A stretch of DNA of 64,000 nt from Fodinibius roseus (GTDB taxonomy: Bacteria > Bacteroidota > Rhodothermia > Balneolales > Balneolaceae), in NCBI RefSeq assembly GCF_900129315.1, contig NZ_FQUS01000004.1:1-64000 (forward strand), written 5' to 3'. Shown piece after piece: positions 1 through 8,265 of the stretch (position 1 is the first letter of the stretch; each line of letters starts with the position of its first letter). The position numbers were made by a program, and so were the translations under genes. The notes under the pieces were generated by a model. It had not been told where the DNA came from, searched no databases, and worked only from the letters and a program-made list of their open reading frames with translations.

Positions 1-243
1 CGGAAGCTCATTTACACGACCAATGCGGTGGAAGGCTATCACCGGCAGATTCGCAAGGTGACCAAGACCAAAGGAGCCTTTACCAGCGATATGGCCTTAC
101 TCAAGCTGGTCTATTTAGCAACCAGAAACATAAAAAAGAAGTGGACATCACCGCTACAAAACTGGGCCTTGACTGTGCAGCAGCTGGCGATTAAATTTGG
201 AGATCGGCTTCCACTTGATTTAACCCGGAACACTGATGAATAA
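1..243 (+). CDS. IS256-family transposase, C-terminal part
   Basis: The reading frame is open from the first base and encodes about 80 residues, starting RKLIYTTNAVEGYHRQIRK. The TTNAVE...RQ(I/L)RKVTKTKGAF pattern with a following lysine-rich helix is the standard C-terminal part of IS256-family (Mutator-like) DDE transposases, after the catalytic Glu region. The N-terminal three quarters lie left of the window. The end with TAA at 241-243 looks natural, so the gene may be intact outside the window. Confidence 0.88.
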   Translation, partial: RKLIYTTNAVEGYHRQIRKVTKTKGAFTSDMALLKLVYLATRNIKKKWTSPLQNWALTVQQLAIKFGDRLPLDLTRNTDE

Positions 244-265
244 AACAAACCAGACAGAGTTCAGC

Positions 266-619
266 TTACACTCCCACTTTGTGCTTAATAACATATAAAC
301 TGATCCAAAAGAACGCTTCCAGTCCAGTACCACCGGTTTCATAATTCTTACTTGCTACCAGTTTTTGAAATTTTTCGTCTTTTCTTAGAATAGCATCAAT
401 CTTATCCCGCTGCTCCCAATATAAGCGATGGTCTTCTTTTATAGAATCAGGTACTTCACTACTCATCATATCATTACCATATCGATCATAAGCACCCCCA
501 GTTTTAGCCCATTGTTCATATTCAAAAGGATTAGCAGCACTTGTAAATGCTGAACAGTGTTTTTCTAGCTTTTCAAATTCATCTCGGTATTTCTCATACG
601 TTTTTTTTAATTGTGACAT
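266..619 (-). CDS. Hypothetical protein, 117 aa
   Basis: I do not recognise this protein. It is 117 aa, rich in charged residues, with an N-terminal stretch (MSQLKKTYEKYRDEFEKLEK) likely to be helical or coiled coil and a hydrophobic C-terminal patch (GLEAFFWISLYVIKHK) that may be an amphipathic helix. It sits between the IS256 tail and the RHH/ParA pair, on the same strand as the other element genes, so it is probably element cargo. No signal peptide or clear domain is visible. Confidence 0.5.
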   Translation of the reverse strand: MSQLKKTYEKYRDEFEKLEKHCSAFTSAANPFEYEQWAKTGGAYDRYGNDMMSSEVPDSIKEDHRLYWEQRDKIDAILRKDEKFQKLVASKNYETGGTGLEAFFWISLYVIKHKVGV

Positions 620-650
620 AGGTATTTATATTAGTTTTTAGATTTATATG

Positions 651-962
651 TTAATTATTCTCGTGGTATTGCGTGATGATATCTTTTAATTCTTCAGAGT
701 TGATATCATCTAAATATTGATCTACCGCTTGTTCAATAAACTCTCGCTGACTGATTCGCTTCCACCAGGCCAGCGCTTTAATAACATCCACATGCTGCTG
801 GCCTAGCCGGACCGAAAAGGGATGCAGGGGGGAATCGGTAGTTTCTGTAGTGGATGTATGATCTGTATTACTTGTATTGCGTGTATTGGATTGTGGTACA
901 TCCCGGCCGGATTCCTCCGGGCCGGATATCAGCTCATCAATATTAAATTCATCGTCGGCCAT
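651..962 (-). CDS. Ribbon-helix-helix partner of ParA
   Basis: I chose the ATG at 962 (protein MADDEFNIDELISG, 103 aa) over a longer frame from 1058, because the short version overlaps the parA stop by only 14 bp, as expected for translational coupling. The C-terminal half (about residues 47-103) has the RHH/CopG pattern: a strand with FSVRLGQQHVDVIKALAWWK and two helices with SQREFIEQAVDQYLDD. The N-terminal half is a low-complexity linker of (N/T/H)-T-x tripeptides encoded by 9-bp DNA repeats. In small ParA systems such as delta/omega, an RHH protein plays the ParB role, binding centromere repeats and stimulating ParA. That role is inferred here from position and fold. Confidence 0.72.
   Translation of the reverse strand: MADDEFNIDELISGPEESGRDVPQSNTRNTSNTDHTSTTETTDSPLHPFSVRLGQQHVDVIKALAWWKRISQREFIEQAVDQYLDDINSEELKDIITQYHENN
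834..887 (-). repeat. Six imperfect 9-bp repeats in the RHH gene
   Basis: On the minus strand the units are AATACACGC, AATACAAGT, AATACAGAT, CATACATCC, ACTACAGAA and ACTACCGAT, in exact 9-bp phase. They encode NTR-NTS-NTD-HTS-TTE-TTD. The core (A/C)(A/T)ACA recurs in the parA leader (1743-1775). These may be binding sites of the RHH protein, a centromere, or simply a repeated linker. Confidence 0.6.
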
Positions 963-1725
963 AGCGCTCCTCCACTTCGGTTGAAAGGTTCCTATAATCG
1001 GTGGCCCCATGGGATTTAGGGTCATACTCAAAGATCGTTTGTCCCTGGGAGGTGGCATTGCTCAGCCGGGCGTTGGTCCGGATGATCGTCTGGAACAGCT
1101 TCCCCGGAAACTTTTCTTTGACCGCTTTTCGGATGGCCTTATGCTGGTTTTTGCGCCCGTCGTAGTTGGCTAGTAGATACCCGGACAGGTTGAGATCCGG
1201 ATTGATCCGCTGCTTAATCATCTCGGCTTTTTGGGATATGCGCATGAGTCCCTCCAGGGCAAAATACTCCGGTTTAATAACCACAAGCATATCCGTGGCT
1301 GCCACCAGGGCATTCATCGTCAGAAATCCCAAATTTGGCGGGCAGTCGATGATGATATAGTCATAATTCCCCTCGATTTCGGCCAGTCGCTCGGAAAGCA
1401 GTTTTTCCTTGACCGGCACGCCGCTGAGCTTTTGCTCCGCATACGCCAGGGGCTCCCCGGCAGGAAGCACGTCCAGCCCGGTAAATCCGTTGCGGGAGAT
1501 AAGCACCTCGGAGATATCTAGATCGGCCTCATAATAGAGGTTATCCATGGTCTTCCGCAGGCGCTTGCGATCAATGCCCAGATGAGAGGTCGCATTGGCC
1601 TGGGGATCTGAATCGACCAACAGCACGGATCTCCCCAGCCGCTGCAGTCCGTCCGCAAGGTTTACGGCCGTGGTGGTTTTGGCCACCCCACCTTTTTGAT
1701 TGGTAATAGCAATACGTGTATTCAT
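949..1725 (-). CDS. parA: ParA-family partition ATPase
   Basis: A 258-aa cytoplasmic deviant Walker ATPase. The N terminus MNTRIAITNQKGGVAKTT carries the KGGVAKT(T) motif with its signature lysine (residues 11-18); DSDPQAN follows as the A' motif (about 40-46), and IIIDCPPNLG (about 125-134) is the Walker B region. Length fits chromosomal/plasmid ParA or Soj lacking an N-terminal HTH. Such proteins bind DNA as ATP dimers and move or stabilise replicons. It precedes the RHH gene with a 14-bp overlap and lies 72 bp after the relaxase stop. In an integrated element it may stabilise an excised circular form. Function is certain by family; the cargo is inferred. Confidence 0.93.
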   Translation of the reverse strand: MNTRIAITNQKGGVAKTTTAVNLADGLQRLGRSVLLVDSDPQANATSHLGIDRKRLRKTMDNLYYEADLDISEVLISRNGFTGLDVLPAGEPLAYAEQKLSGVPVKEKLLSERLAEIEGNYDYIIIDCPPNLGFLTMNALVAATDMLVVIKPEYFALEGLMRISQKAEMIKQRINPDLNLSGYLLANYDGRKNQHKAIRKAVKEKFPGKLFQTIIRTNARLSNATSQGQTIFEYDPKSHGATDYRNLSTEVEERYGRR

Positions 1726-1742
1726 ATAGGTATTGTTTTTAA

Positions 1743-1775
1743 TATTTGTATTTCGTGTAGTGATTGTAGTGCATC
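1743..1775. promoter_or_regulatory. Repeats in the parA leader (possible parS/operator)
   Basis: The 72 bp between the relaxase stop and the parA start contain, on the minus strand, CACTACAAT CACTACACG AAATACAAA in 9-bp steps. About 28 bp of this block match the repeat block inside the RHH gene with only a handful of differences (plus-strand cores TTGTATTTCGTGTA and TTGTATTGCGTGTA). A binding site for the RHH protein controlling parA is the simplest reading. Confidence 0.5.
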
Positions 1776-1797
1776 GTGGGACGGTAACCCAAGGTTT

Positions 1798-3951
1798 TTA
1801 CCGCTCGAGCTCTTGGTTCTTTTCGTGCTCCCGTCCGCTGGCCTGCTGGATCGCCTCCTTCATGACGCCTTTGGCCAGGCTGAGACTTCCCGCTACGGGA
1901 TTCTTCAGCATCTTGGCAATACTGGCCGACACCTTAACCGCCCGGGCCGACATCGAGAACAAGGCCCTGCCGGCTTCGGTGCCGCTCGCGCGGGACAGCC
2001 ACCGGCTACTTGTCTTCATAAGATCGAGACCGGTTACGGCGTGGGGGCTAAGGGCCTGGAACTGCTCGGCAGGCCGCTCCTTCATAGCCTCCGGAAGTTT
2101 CCGGAAATACCCTTCCACTTCCTCCGGGCTCATCTCATTGAGGAATCCTTTAAACTCCTGGCGTACCTGCTTCGGAGCTACTAATGCCTTACTTATCTCC
2201 ACACGAGTGACATCCCCGTCCGGAACCCCATACTTTTCGGGATTATAAACGATTGCTCCAATTTCTTCCGCTTTGTCGGCCCACATGATATCCCACAGGG
2301 CCAGGCGGGCTTTCGTCGGATCGGCGTAATACTCCTCCAGCTTCCCGTCTAGCACCGTAATCGCCTCGGCCATTTTCCCGTCCAGGGCCGGGTTGCGTTC
2401 CATGGAGGTTATCTGCTTATCCGATAGGTCAACATTTTGGTAGGCCTGTTGGATGCGACTCACGGCCCGCCACAAGGTTAAGGCTTCGTTATAGCCCCGT
2501 TCGCCCGCCCGCTGCACGTCGGGGTCGTCCATCTGCTCCCGCAGGTGCTGCTTAATTTCAGATTTGACGCGCTGGATGGAGGGGACCAGCTGTTTCGCTT
2601 TGAGAGAGGTCTGTTCAATAAGGGCTTGCCGGTCCTTTTTGCTGAGCCCCTCGGAAAAGTATTGCTGGAACTCATGGGAGAGGCGCTCCATGGCCCGAAG
2701 GTCCCGGCTCATTTGGGTAATGGCGTGGGTATCTTTCACCTCCCCAAATTGGCCCGGATTCTCCATGAGGTCGTGCTGCCCCTCCTGAACCCATGCCTCC
2801 ATATCCTTGCCTGTCATCTTTTTGTTAAAGGCTCTGCGGGCCGATTTCCCGTTCTCAAAGGCCTCGTCCCACCTCATATCGAACTGCCCGTACTCGCTCT
2901 TGATCTCCCGGCTGAAAGCCTGGTCTAAATCCTTTAATTCTTGTACCTGCTGTTCAGCGGTTTTGTGTTTTTGGTGTGAGATCATTTTGAGGGTTTGCAA
3001 CTGGTCCTCAATCATCCCGCTTCGCCAGTTCACGGCTAATGCCATGCCGTCTAACTTCTTCAGCTGCTTTTCCCGATCATAGACATAGCCTTTCAGGGAC
3101 CTGCCAAACCTCTTTTCCAATTGCGGTCCAGACAGCTGGCTGGATATAGAACTGGCTTTAATCGTATCTCGGGTTCCACCACAAATAATCATACCCTTTT
3201 TATTCCGGGCCATATCCAGCCAAAGGCCCTGCTTTGCCAATGCCTGGTCAAACGCCCGAAAGGATGTTGCTTGAAATAATTCGTCCTTAATCTCCCTCGC
3301 CCGTTCCAATACCGCCCGCCCATCAATCTTCTCCGGGTCGATTCCCAACCTGGCGGCCATTTCTTTATTGCGTTGTTCCCGGTGGTATTCGTGATCTTTA
3401 AGGCTCCGACCGTTTTTGTTTTTTGCTTTACCGTTGGATCGATACTTACCCCTGACTTCCCGCCAGTCGTACTCCTTTTCAATCCCTTCGAGGAATTCTT
3501 GTACCCGCTGGTTGTGCATCTTGTCAAACGTGCGATCTCTGCCTTTTCCCTTATAGGTATTTAAGTCCCATGCCCTAAATTCCCTCGGGTGGCCTGGGGG
3601 AAAAACACGGTTTGCCATAATGTGAACATGGGCATGTTCGGTATCGTTATGAGCAACCAATAAAACCTGGTTATCTTCCAGCCCCATATGCTTCAAATAT
3701 CGCTCCGCTACCTCCCGCATTTCAGCCTCGGTTGGGTCGTCCTCCGGTGCCCAATTCAAAGACGTATGATAGACTGGCTTTTCGCACCGGGACTCCCTCG
3801 CCACACTCTCCATTTCCATGGCAGAACCCTTAACACTACTTGTGCCTAAATTCCGAAACTCCATCCATTCTACTCGACTCCGATCTTTCTCTAAACCATA
3901 CCAAAGAGCTCCGCTAAAATGACTCCCTAAACTTACCTCTGCACCTGTCAT
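1798..3951 (-). CDS. Relaxase / mobilization nuclease
   Basis: A 717-aa protein. The N-terminal 200 residues match the relaxase/mobilization nuclease family (MOBP-like): YHTSLNWAPED at 61-71 is the strand before the metal site, and HNDTEHAHVHIMANRV holds the three-histidine HxHxH site (His106, 108, 110). Tyr18 (ALWYGLEKD) is the likely nucleophile. The long C-terminal part is charged and helical with no recognised helicase or primase domain. The enzyme would nick oriT and pilot the strand into a recipient through a conjugation pore supplied by another element. Its ATG overlaps the mobC stop by 4 bp, so the two are coupled. The histidine site is clear; the choice of tyrosine is inferred. Confidence 0.88.
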   Translation of the reverse strand: MTGAEVSLGSHFSGALWYGLEKDRSRVEWMEFRNLGTSSVKGSAMEMESVARESRCEKPVYHTSLNWAPEDDPTEAEMREVAERYLKHMGLEDNQVLLVAHNDTEHAHVHIMANRVFPPGHPREFRAWDLNTYKGKGRDRTFDKMHNQRVQEFLEGIEKEYDWREVRGKYRSNGKAKNKNGRSLKDHEYHREQRNKEMAARLGIDPEKIDGRAVLERAREIKDELFQATSFRAFDQALAKQGLWLDMARNKKGMIICGGTRDTIKASSISSQLSGPQLEKRFGRSLKGYVYDREKQLKKLDGMALAVNWRSGMIEDQLQTLKMISHQKHKTAEQQVQELKDLDQAFSREIKSEYGQFDMRWDEAFENGKSARRAFNKKMTGKDMEAWVQEGQHDLMENPGQFGEVKDTHAITQMSRDLRAMERLSHEFQQYFSEGLSKKDRQALIEQTSLKAKQLVPSIQRVKSEIKQHLREQMDDPDVQRAGERGYNEALTLWRAVSRIQQAYQNVDLSDKQITSMERNPALDGKMAEAITVLDGKLEEYYADPTKARLALWDIMWADKAEEIGAIVYNPEKYGVPDGDVTRVEISKALVAPKQVRQEFKGFLNEMSPEEVEGYFRKLPEAMKERPAEQFQALSPHAVTGLDLMKTSSRWLSRASGTEAGRALFSMSARAVKVSASIAKMLKNPVAGSLSLAKGVMKEAIQQASGREHEKNQELER

Positions 3952-4328
3952 AATATTGCCTCCATGAATTTAATTGCCAGCCGGTCTAAACTTTTCCGAC
4001 AAGCTTTGATTTCAGTTATTAATTCTTCTCGTTCTTTTTCGGCAAACTCATCTTTTGAGTTTACTTTTTTTACTATTTGATCCACATTCCTACCCACCGC
4101 TGGCAAACCTTTATGTATAAGTTCTTTTACCTCTCCATGAGTAACATTATCATCCAGCTCTAACGACCGTTGGTTAGTGGCAAATGGTACCTTGGCTGGA
4201 GGACGTTCCCCCAAAGTGACTTGGCGCATATATCTGCTTTTTGAAACCCCAACCTCTCCGGCTTTTTTGATAATCCATTCTTCTTCGTCCTCATCTACCC
4301 GTACTGTAATTCTTCCGGTTACACCCAT
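3948..4328 (-). CDS. mobC: MobC relaxosome protein
   Basis: 126 aa from the ATG at 4328 (an upstream ATG at 4343 would add five residues). The N terminus GRITVRVDEDEEEWI is an RHH strand-helix, followed by VGVSKSRYMRQVTLGERP, the usual MobC pattern, and then a helical region ending with ITEIKACRKSLDRLA. MobC proteins bind oriT and help the relaxase melt and nick it. The gene lies directly upstream of the relaxase with a 4-bp ATGA overlap, which supports the assignment. It is followed upstream by the hairpin-rich spacer expected to contain oriT. Confidence 0.85.
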   Translation of the reverse strand: MGVTGRITVRVDEDEEEWIIKKAGEVGVSKSRYMRQVTLGERPPAKVPFATNQRSLELDDNVTHGEVKELIHKGLPAVGRNVDQIVKKVNSKDEFAEKEREELITEIKACRKSLDRLAIKFMEAIL

Positions 4329-4368
4329 TCTATTGGCCTCCAATATTCCTGCTTTTAGTTAGAGATAT

Positions 4369-4492
4369 ACCCGCCTGGGGCGGGCCAAAAAAAACACTTT
4401 GAGCAGTCGGCCTTGGCCGATCTGCGAATAGTCCAGTAGTGTTATGTTGCATAGTAGTGAGCGAAAGCGAATCACTATGTCAGACATAACAC
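4369..4492. other. oriT candidate: cluster of hairpins
   Basis: The 396-bp gene-free stretch before mobC (4344-4739) has three dyads: CCCGCC/GGGCGGG at 4369-4384, TCGGCC/GGCCGA at about 4407-4420, and a long arm GTGTTATGT (4439-4447) pairing with ACATAACAC (4484-4492). Inside the last one TAGTGA (4455-4460) pairs with TCACTA (4472-4477). Inverted repeats next to mobC and relaxase genes are the usual setting of oriT. I cannot place the nick site. The rest of the spacer (about 4500-4700) is AT-rich with no gene I can see. Confidence 0.55.
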
Positions 4493-4708
4493 ATAGCTGG
4501 CTATCATTATTCAAGTGTATTATCTATCATTAGATATATTATTTTTTATAACGTTACTTTTTTATAGAAGCAGATTTTAGAGAATGTCAAGATTTTTCTT
4601 TCCTCTTCCTGCAATGACAAATACCTGCAAGTGTGATCCCCCAATTGCGGTAGTTCGCAACAACAACTGCTTGTTCAATGGAGATCTATTTAAACCCACG
4701 ACAAAGTT

Positions 4709-4741
4709 GAAACCACTAACATCAGTGTATATAGTGGTTTC
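4709..4741 (-). terminator. Hairpin at the end of the winged-helix gene
   Basis: GAAACCACTA (4709-4718) and TAGTGGTTTC (4732-4741) form a perfect 10-bp stem with a 13-nt loop. It overlaps the stop codon of the minus-strand gene ending at 4740. No good T-run follows on the minus strand, so it may be an RNA-stabilising hairpin or a protein site rather than a rho-independent terminator. Confidence 0.4.
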
Positions 4742-5501
4742 ATTTCTGTCGCTCTATATTGCATCGATATCTGAATTCTATATTTGAGGTTATGATGTCA
4801 GCTTGTACGTGCTCATATATATGACTGGTTTTTGTTTTCCGGTAAAATCCTGGAAGGGATAAATCATATTGCTGGGCATGTTTAATAGTTGCATCATCAG
4901 CACGCTTCTTTTTCACATTCTTTGTGATTTTTATGTAGTCATACTTTTTTGCATATTGCTTTAACCGATGGCATGTTGCCTTGGAAAGATCAACGATCGG
5001 TTTAAGATAATTTGCCGCTACGGGCATGGAATTGGGTGGGAGGTCGAGCGTTCTGGAGTGAACATCAGTGTTTTTGTTCAAACGCTCTACCTCCCTTTGT
5101 TTTTTTAAAATTCGATTTCCAATAATAGCCGCTACACAAAATCCTCGTAGTCTTTTGGTCGATTGCAACTCCTGGAGAAAAAGCTTTGCTGCTGTGGTAT
5201 TGTAAAAGTCTTCTTGTCGACGTATTTGCTCAAAGCTTCTGACAAAATGAGTACCCGTCTTGGGATTTTTCCCAATCCAGTCTCGATCCAATAGTTCTTT
5301 CATATATCGCTCAACGGTTCGACTTGAGCAAGTGAGTTTAGAAGCGACGGAGCTTTTAATTTTTCTATTGAAAACAGTTAGCCCACTCGCGCTTATGGCA
5401 AGCACCAAATAGAGACGTAACGGGTTATGAAAAGCATCTTCTAACCCGAAACGACACATCTCCACCGGGACCCAGACATACGTATCCTCTGTAAAATCCA
5501 T
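4740..5501 (-). CDS. Winged-helix DNA-binding protein of the element
   Basis: 253 aa. Residues about 30-90 look like a winged helix-turn-helix (YLVLAISASGLTVFNRKI, then SSRTVERYMKELLDRDWIG, a typical recognition helix plus wing start). The rest is basic, with a lysine-rich stretch (KKYDYIKITKNVKKKRADD) near the C terminus. I do not recognise a named family. The position between the oriT region and the AlpA gene suggests a replication initiator or a regulator of the element. 'Element-specific DNA-binding protein' is as far as the sequence goes. Confidence 0.55.
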   Translation of the reverse strand: MDFTEDTYVWVPVEMCRFGLEDAFHNPLRLYLVLAISASGLTVFNRKIKSSVASKLTCSSRTVERYMKELLDRDWIGKNPKTGTHFVRSFEQIRRQEDFYNTTAAKLFLQELQSTKRLRGFCVAAIIGNRILKKQREVERLNKNTDVHSRTLDLPPNSMPVAANYLKPIVDLSKATCHRLKQYAKKYDYIKITKNVKKKRADDATIKHAQQYDLSLPGFYRKTKTSHIYEHVQADIITSNIEFRYRCNIERQK

Positions 5502-5525
5502 TATCTTCCTCAGATTTTAAGAGAG

Positions 5526-5729
5526 TTATATATTGGGAGATTGGGGATCGTCTCGATCCTCGGTATTGCTCTCGATCCACTCCATGATTTCACTCTCGCG
5601 GAAACCCACAGCTTGTTTACTGATCCGGACCTTCCGGGGAAAATCTGGTTCTTTCATGAGCTCATATAGTGTACTGAGGCCGATTCCTAACTTGTTTGAT
5701 AATACTTTGGGACGAATAAGATTATCCAT
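5526..5729 (-). CDS. AlpA/MerR-type HTH regulator (excisionase-like)
   Basis: 67 aa from the ATG at 5729 (MDNLIRPKVLSNKLGIG); a longer frame from 5771 adds 14 unlikely residues. It is a single MerR-like HTH: LSNKLGIGLSTLYELMKEPDFP followed by the wing VRISKQAVGFRESEIMEWIES. This is the AlpA / prophage regulator / Xis pattern. In P4-like islands such proteins activate the integrase gene or direct excision. The integrase lies about 1.1 kb upstream on the same strand, which fits. Confidence 0.8.
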   Translation of the reverse strand: MDNLIRPKVLSNKLGIGLSTLYELMKEPDFPRKVRISKQAVGFRESEIMEWIESNTEDRDDPQSPNI

Positions 5730-5840
5730 TGGTAGTAAAGGTTTAGGTTTGATTGGAATTACTACCAACAACTTAGAAGAGTTCGGAAAATCTACCTATC
5801 AACGAAATATTGTAAATTAATTGATTATTCATTGAATTTA

Positions 5841-6857
5841 TTAGGAACGCTTCAAATACTGTGCGTAATCTTCATAGCCACCCTTGTCAATTCGTTCTAT
5901 TAATGAATTTTCCCAATGATATAAAATGCTAGTCGATGTAGGTAAATCATTTTTTACATCTGATGGAATATTAGAGGAGTTAATTAATTCTGTATGGATT
6001 GCAGAAGGAGAATGAGTTGGAGTTTTTAGGAAAGCATTGAGATAATGTATCCTTGTATTAGCTTTATATGTTGCAGATTTCTTACCGGAAGTTCTCTTCG
6101 CTTTCTCATTAATCCAATCATCAAGTTTATTAGCTGGCGGAAGATTAAAATTTAGCTCATTTTCATCTAATTCAACTGAGATATTGATAGTTGTAGTATC
6201 TACTTCTTCAGGAAAACCATTGGCTTCTACTTTTTCAATAATATCATTAAGGATATTTAATCGAAATTGGCGTTCAGCTAAAACCACAAATTGATTCAAA
6301 AGCTCCTGCATTTGAGCTTTTTGAATGGTTTCCAAATACCCTGATTTATCAAAAAAACTTAATATTTTTTTTATCCTGTAATCCGAATGGGGTATGCCTT
6401 TTTGTGATCGATCCTTATACAGCCCAAGATGACTGAATAACCTGAGATACTTCCTTCTTAATTTTTCAATTTTCTCTTCACTATCTTTTATTTTTAAAAC
6501 ATATTTACTGATTTCCTTTTCTCCTAACTCTTCCTCATTCTTAACTATAAGTTTTCTAGTATTTCCAAGTAACTTGGATTTATTTTTATCAATAACCTCA
6601 TGATAATGGGAAATTTCAGAATCCCTTCTATTTTCTAATCTTTCTATATTTTGTTCAAATTTTTCTTCTAAAAAATCATAAGATTTTCGGACTCTCCTTT
6701 TCAAGTCATCCTTAATGAGAATAAGGTTAGATATAAAATTTATTTTTGAATCTGCTTTCATGTAATGAACCAAATACTTACCTGATAGTTCTTGCACTTT
6801 TTCCTGGTAATTACTATTAGCTTTATGTAATTCCATTAGAGATTTATTTCGATTCAT
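5841..6857 (-). CDS. Unknown coiled-coil protein of the element
   Basis: 338 aa, not recognised. The first two thirds are charged and helical with several likely coiled-coil stretches (for example NIERLENRRDSEISHYHEVI and KIKDSEEKIEKLRRKYLRL). The C-terminal third (KLDDWINEKAKRTSGKKSATYKAN to WENSLIERIDKGGYEDYAQYL) looks globular. No signal peptide or membrane span. AT-rich like its neighbours. It starts 18 bp from the integrase stop, so it is probably cotranscribed with it. Element-specific; function unknown. Confidence 0.6.
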   Translation of the reverse strand: MNRNKSLMELHKANSNYQEKVQELSGKYLVHYMKADSKINFISNLILIKDDLKRRVRKSYDFLEEKFEQNIERLENRRDSEISHYHEVIDKNKSKLLGNTRKLIVKNEEELGEKEISKYVLKIKDSEEKIEKLRRKYLRLFSHLGLYKDRSQKGIPHSDYRIKKILSFFDKSGYLETIQKAQMQELLNQFVVLAERQFRLNILNDIIEKVEANGFPEEVDTTTINISVELDENELNFNLPPANKLDDWINEKAKRTSGKKSATYKANTRIHYLNAFLKTPTHSPSAIHTELINSSNIPSDVKNDLPTSTSILYHWENSLIERIDKGGYEDYAQYLKRS

Positions 6858-6875
6858 TTTTATAGGAATTGAATG

Positions 6876-8096
6876 TTAGCTATTATCATTTGATATTATT
6901 TCTTTCAATCTATAGCTCCATCGATTTAAAGCTTGTCTTTTTTCGTCCATATAGGCATAACGATCATAACGTGCCGTCACTTGGGAATCTCCAGCTAAAC
7001 CTTTATGGTTTAACACCTTACCTAATATTGTACGATCAGTACCACTTTCAGCCATATAAGTTGCAGCAGTACGTCTCAAATCATGAATTCTTATATCAGT
7101 TATTTTTGCCTGTTTAGTTGCCCCCTTAAAACTATTATGGAGCCACTTTATCGGTTGCCCCTTATTTCTGTTAGATTCAAAGACATAAGGGCTTTCATTT
7201 TTTAAGTCACTTATAATATCAACGGCTAAAGGTGTTAATGGAACTGAATGTTTCCTATCAGCCTTTGTCTGTTCTTTTGGTATAGTCCAGACATTGTCCT
7301 TGATATTCTCCCATTTCATTCTACAGGTCTCTCCCTTCCGTTGTCCCAACAACAGTAAAATTCTAAACACTGAACTTAGAGGCTCATGAAGTTTCAATAG
7401 ATGTTCCCAAAGTCTCCGGAGTTCCTCCTCATTTAGTACTCTGTCTCTTTGGTTTTCATTTCCCAATGGCTTAATAGTTTTCACCGGATTGTATTCTGCT
7501 ATTTCTCGTTGGACCGCAAAAGAAAACATACTACTAAGAATTGCCCTTATTCTATTAGAATGGGTTGGCTGATTACGATCAACTGCAATATCTTCCAGCA
7601 ATTCTATTATTACCCCTCGCGTCATATTTTCGATAGTCATTCCCTTAAATGCTGGTAATATTTCAGTTTCTATCCTATTCCTATAAGTTTTCTGAGTAGA
7701 CTCTCTCAAAGTTGGCAAGTGTTGATTTTTGAAATGCTTTACTAAATAATCAAAAATTTTCGGTTTTGACTTTTTCTTATTAGCAATCTTTTCTACCTGT
7801 GGATCAATATTATTGTTAACTTTATAAGCTAGTTTCCTAGCCTTATCTCTTGCTTCGGACAAACTTAAATTAGGATAATTACCTATCTTAAATCGTTTAG
7901 ATTTATTATCAAACCAATAGCTATAATAAAAATATATATTTCCCGCTTTAGTTAATCTTATTAATAACCCCTTTACTCCGACCCGCTTTAACGTACTAGT
8001 TTCAGGGTCTATCAAATGTTGGTCAAAATACTCAATACGTTTTCCTTGAGGAGTTAAGTTTCTAATGAACTGATCGTTTAAATGTTTTTTAGGCAT
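6876..8096 (-). CDS. int: P4-type tyrosine integrase
   Basis: 406 aa. Residues 1-105 form the Arm-DNA-binding DUF4102 domain (RIEYFDQHLIDPETSTLKRVGV... KRFKIGNYPNLSLSEARDKA). Residues about 115-200 are the SAM-like core-binding domain, and 215-395 the catalytic domain, with Arg253 (GQRKGET), His338-x-x-Arg341 (HDLRRTAATY), His364 (LNHKG) and the likely nucleophile Tyr377 (ARYDRYAY). All key residues are present, so it should be active. The gene reads away from the tRNA-Leu fragment 170 bp upstream. P4-type integrases typically recombine inside tRNA 3' ends, matching the attachment site found here. Confidence 0.95.
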   Translation of the reverse strand: MPKKHLNDQFIRNLTPQGKRIEYFDQHLIDPETSTLKRVGVKGLLIRLTKAGNIYFYYSYWFDNKSKRFKIGNYPNLSLSEARDKARKLAYKVNNNIDPQVEKIANKKKSKPKIFDYLVKHFKNQHLPTLRESTQKTYRNRIETEILPAFKGMTIENMTRGVIIELLEDIAVDRNQPTHSNRIRAILSSMFSFAVQREIAEYNPVKTIKPLGNENQRDRVLNEEELRRLWEHLLKLHEPLSSVFRILLLLGQRKGETCRMKWENIKDNVWTIPKEQTKADRKHSVPLTPLAVDIISDLKNESPYVFESNRNKGQPIKWLHNSFKGATKQAKITDIRIHDLRRTAATYMAESGTDRTILGKVLNHKGLAGDSQVTARYDRYAYMDEKRQALNRWSYRLKEIISNDNS

Positions 8097-8230
8097 AACA
8101 AATAATTTTTATCTACTCTGGTACAAGACTGGTACAAGGATTTTCTCCAAACCATCCGGATTAATCTGGAAACACTTGTAATATATAATATTCTATAAGA
8201 CTATGAAATACAATAATTTACAATCATTTC

Positions 8231-8260
8231 GGAATAGTATGGAATAGTTTGGAAGAGTAT
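8231..8260. repeat. Three tandem 10-bp repeats beside the att site
   Basis: GGAATAGTAT, GGAATAGTTT and GGAAGAGTAT lie head to tail, at one helical turn each, five bases before the tRNA-derived sequence. They lie between the integrase gene and the att core, where arm-type integrase or Xis sites are expected. A looser pair GGTACAAGA/GGTACAAGG occurs at about 8120-8140. Confidence 0.7.
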
Positions 8261-8265
8261 TGTAC

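Noticed and set aside
651-1058. Long version of the RHH gene starting at 1058
   Set aside because: The extra 32 residues lie over the end of parA and have no family character; the ATG at 962 gives the usual 14-bp overlap.
822-2248. Plus-strand frames of 65-171 aa over parA and relaxase
   Set aside because: Antisense shadows of strong minus-strand genes, with no domain and no conserved motif.
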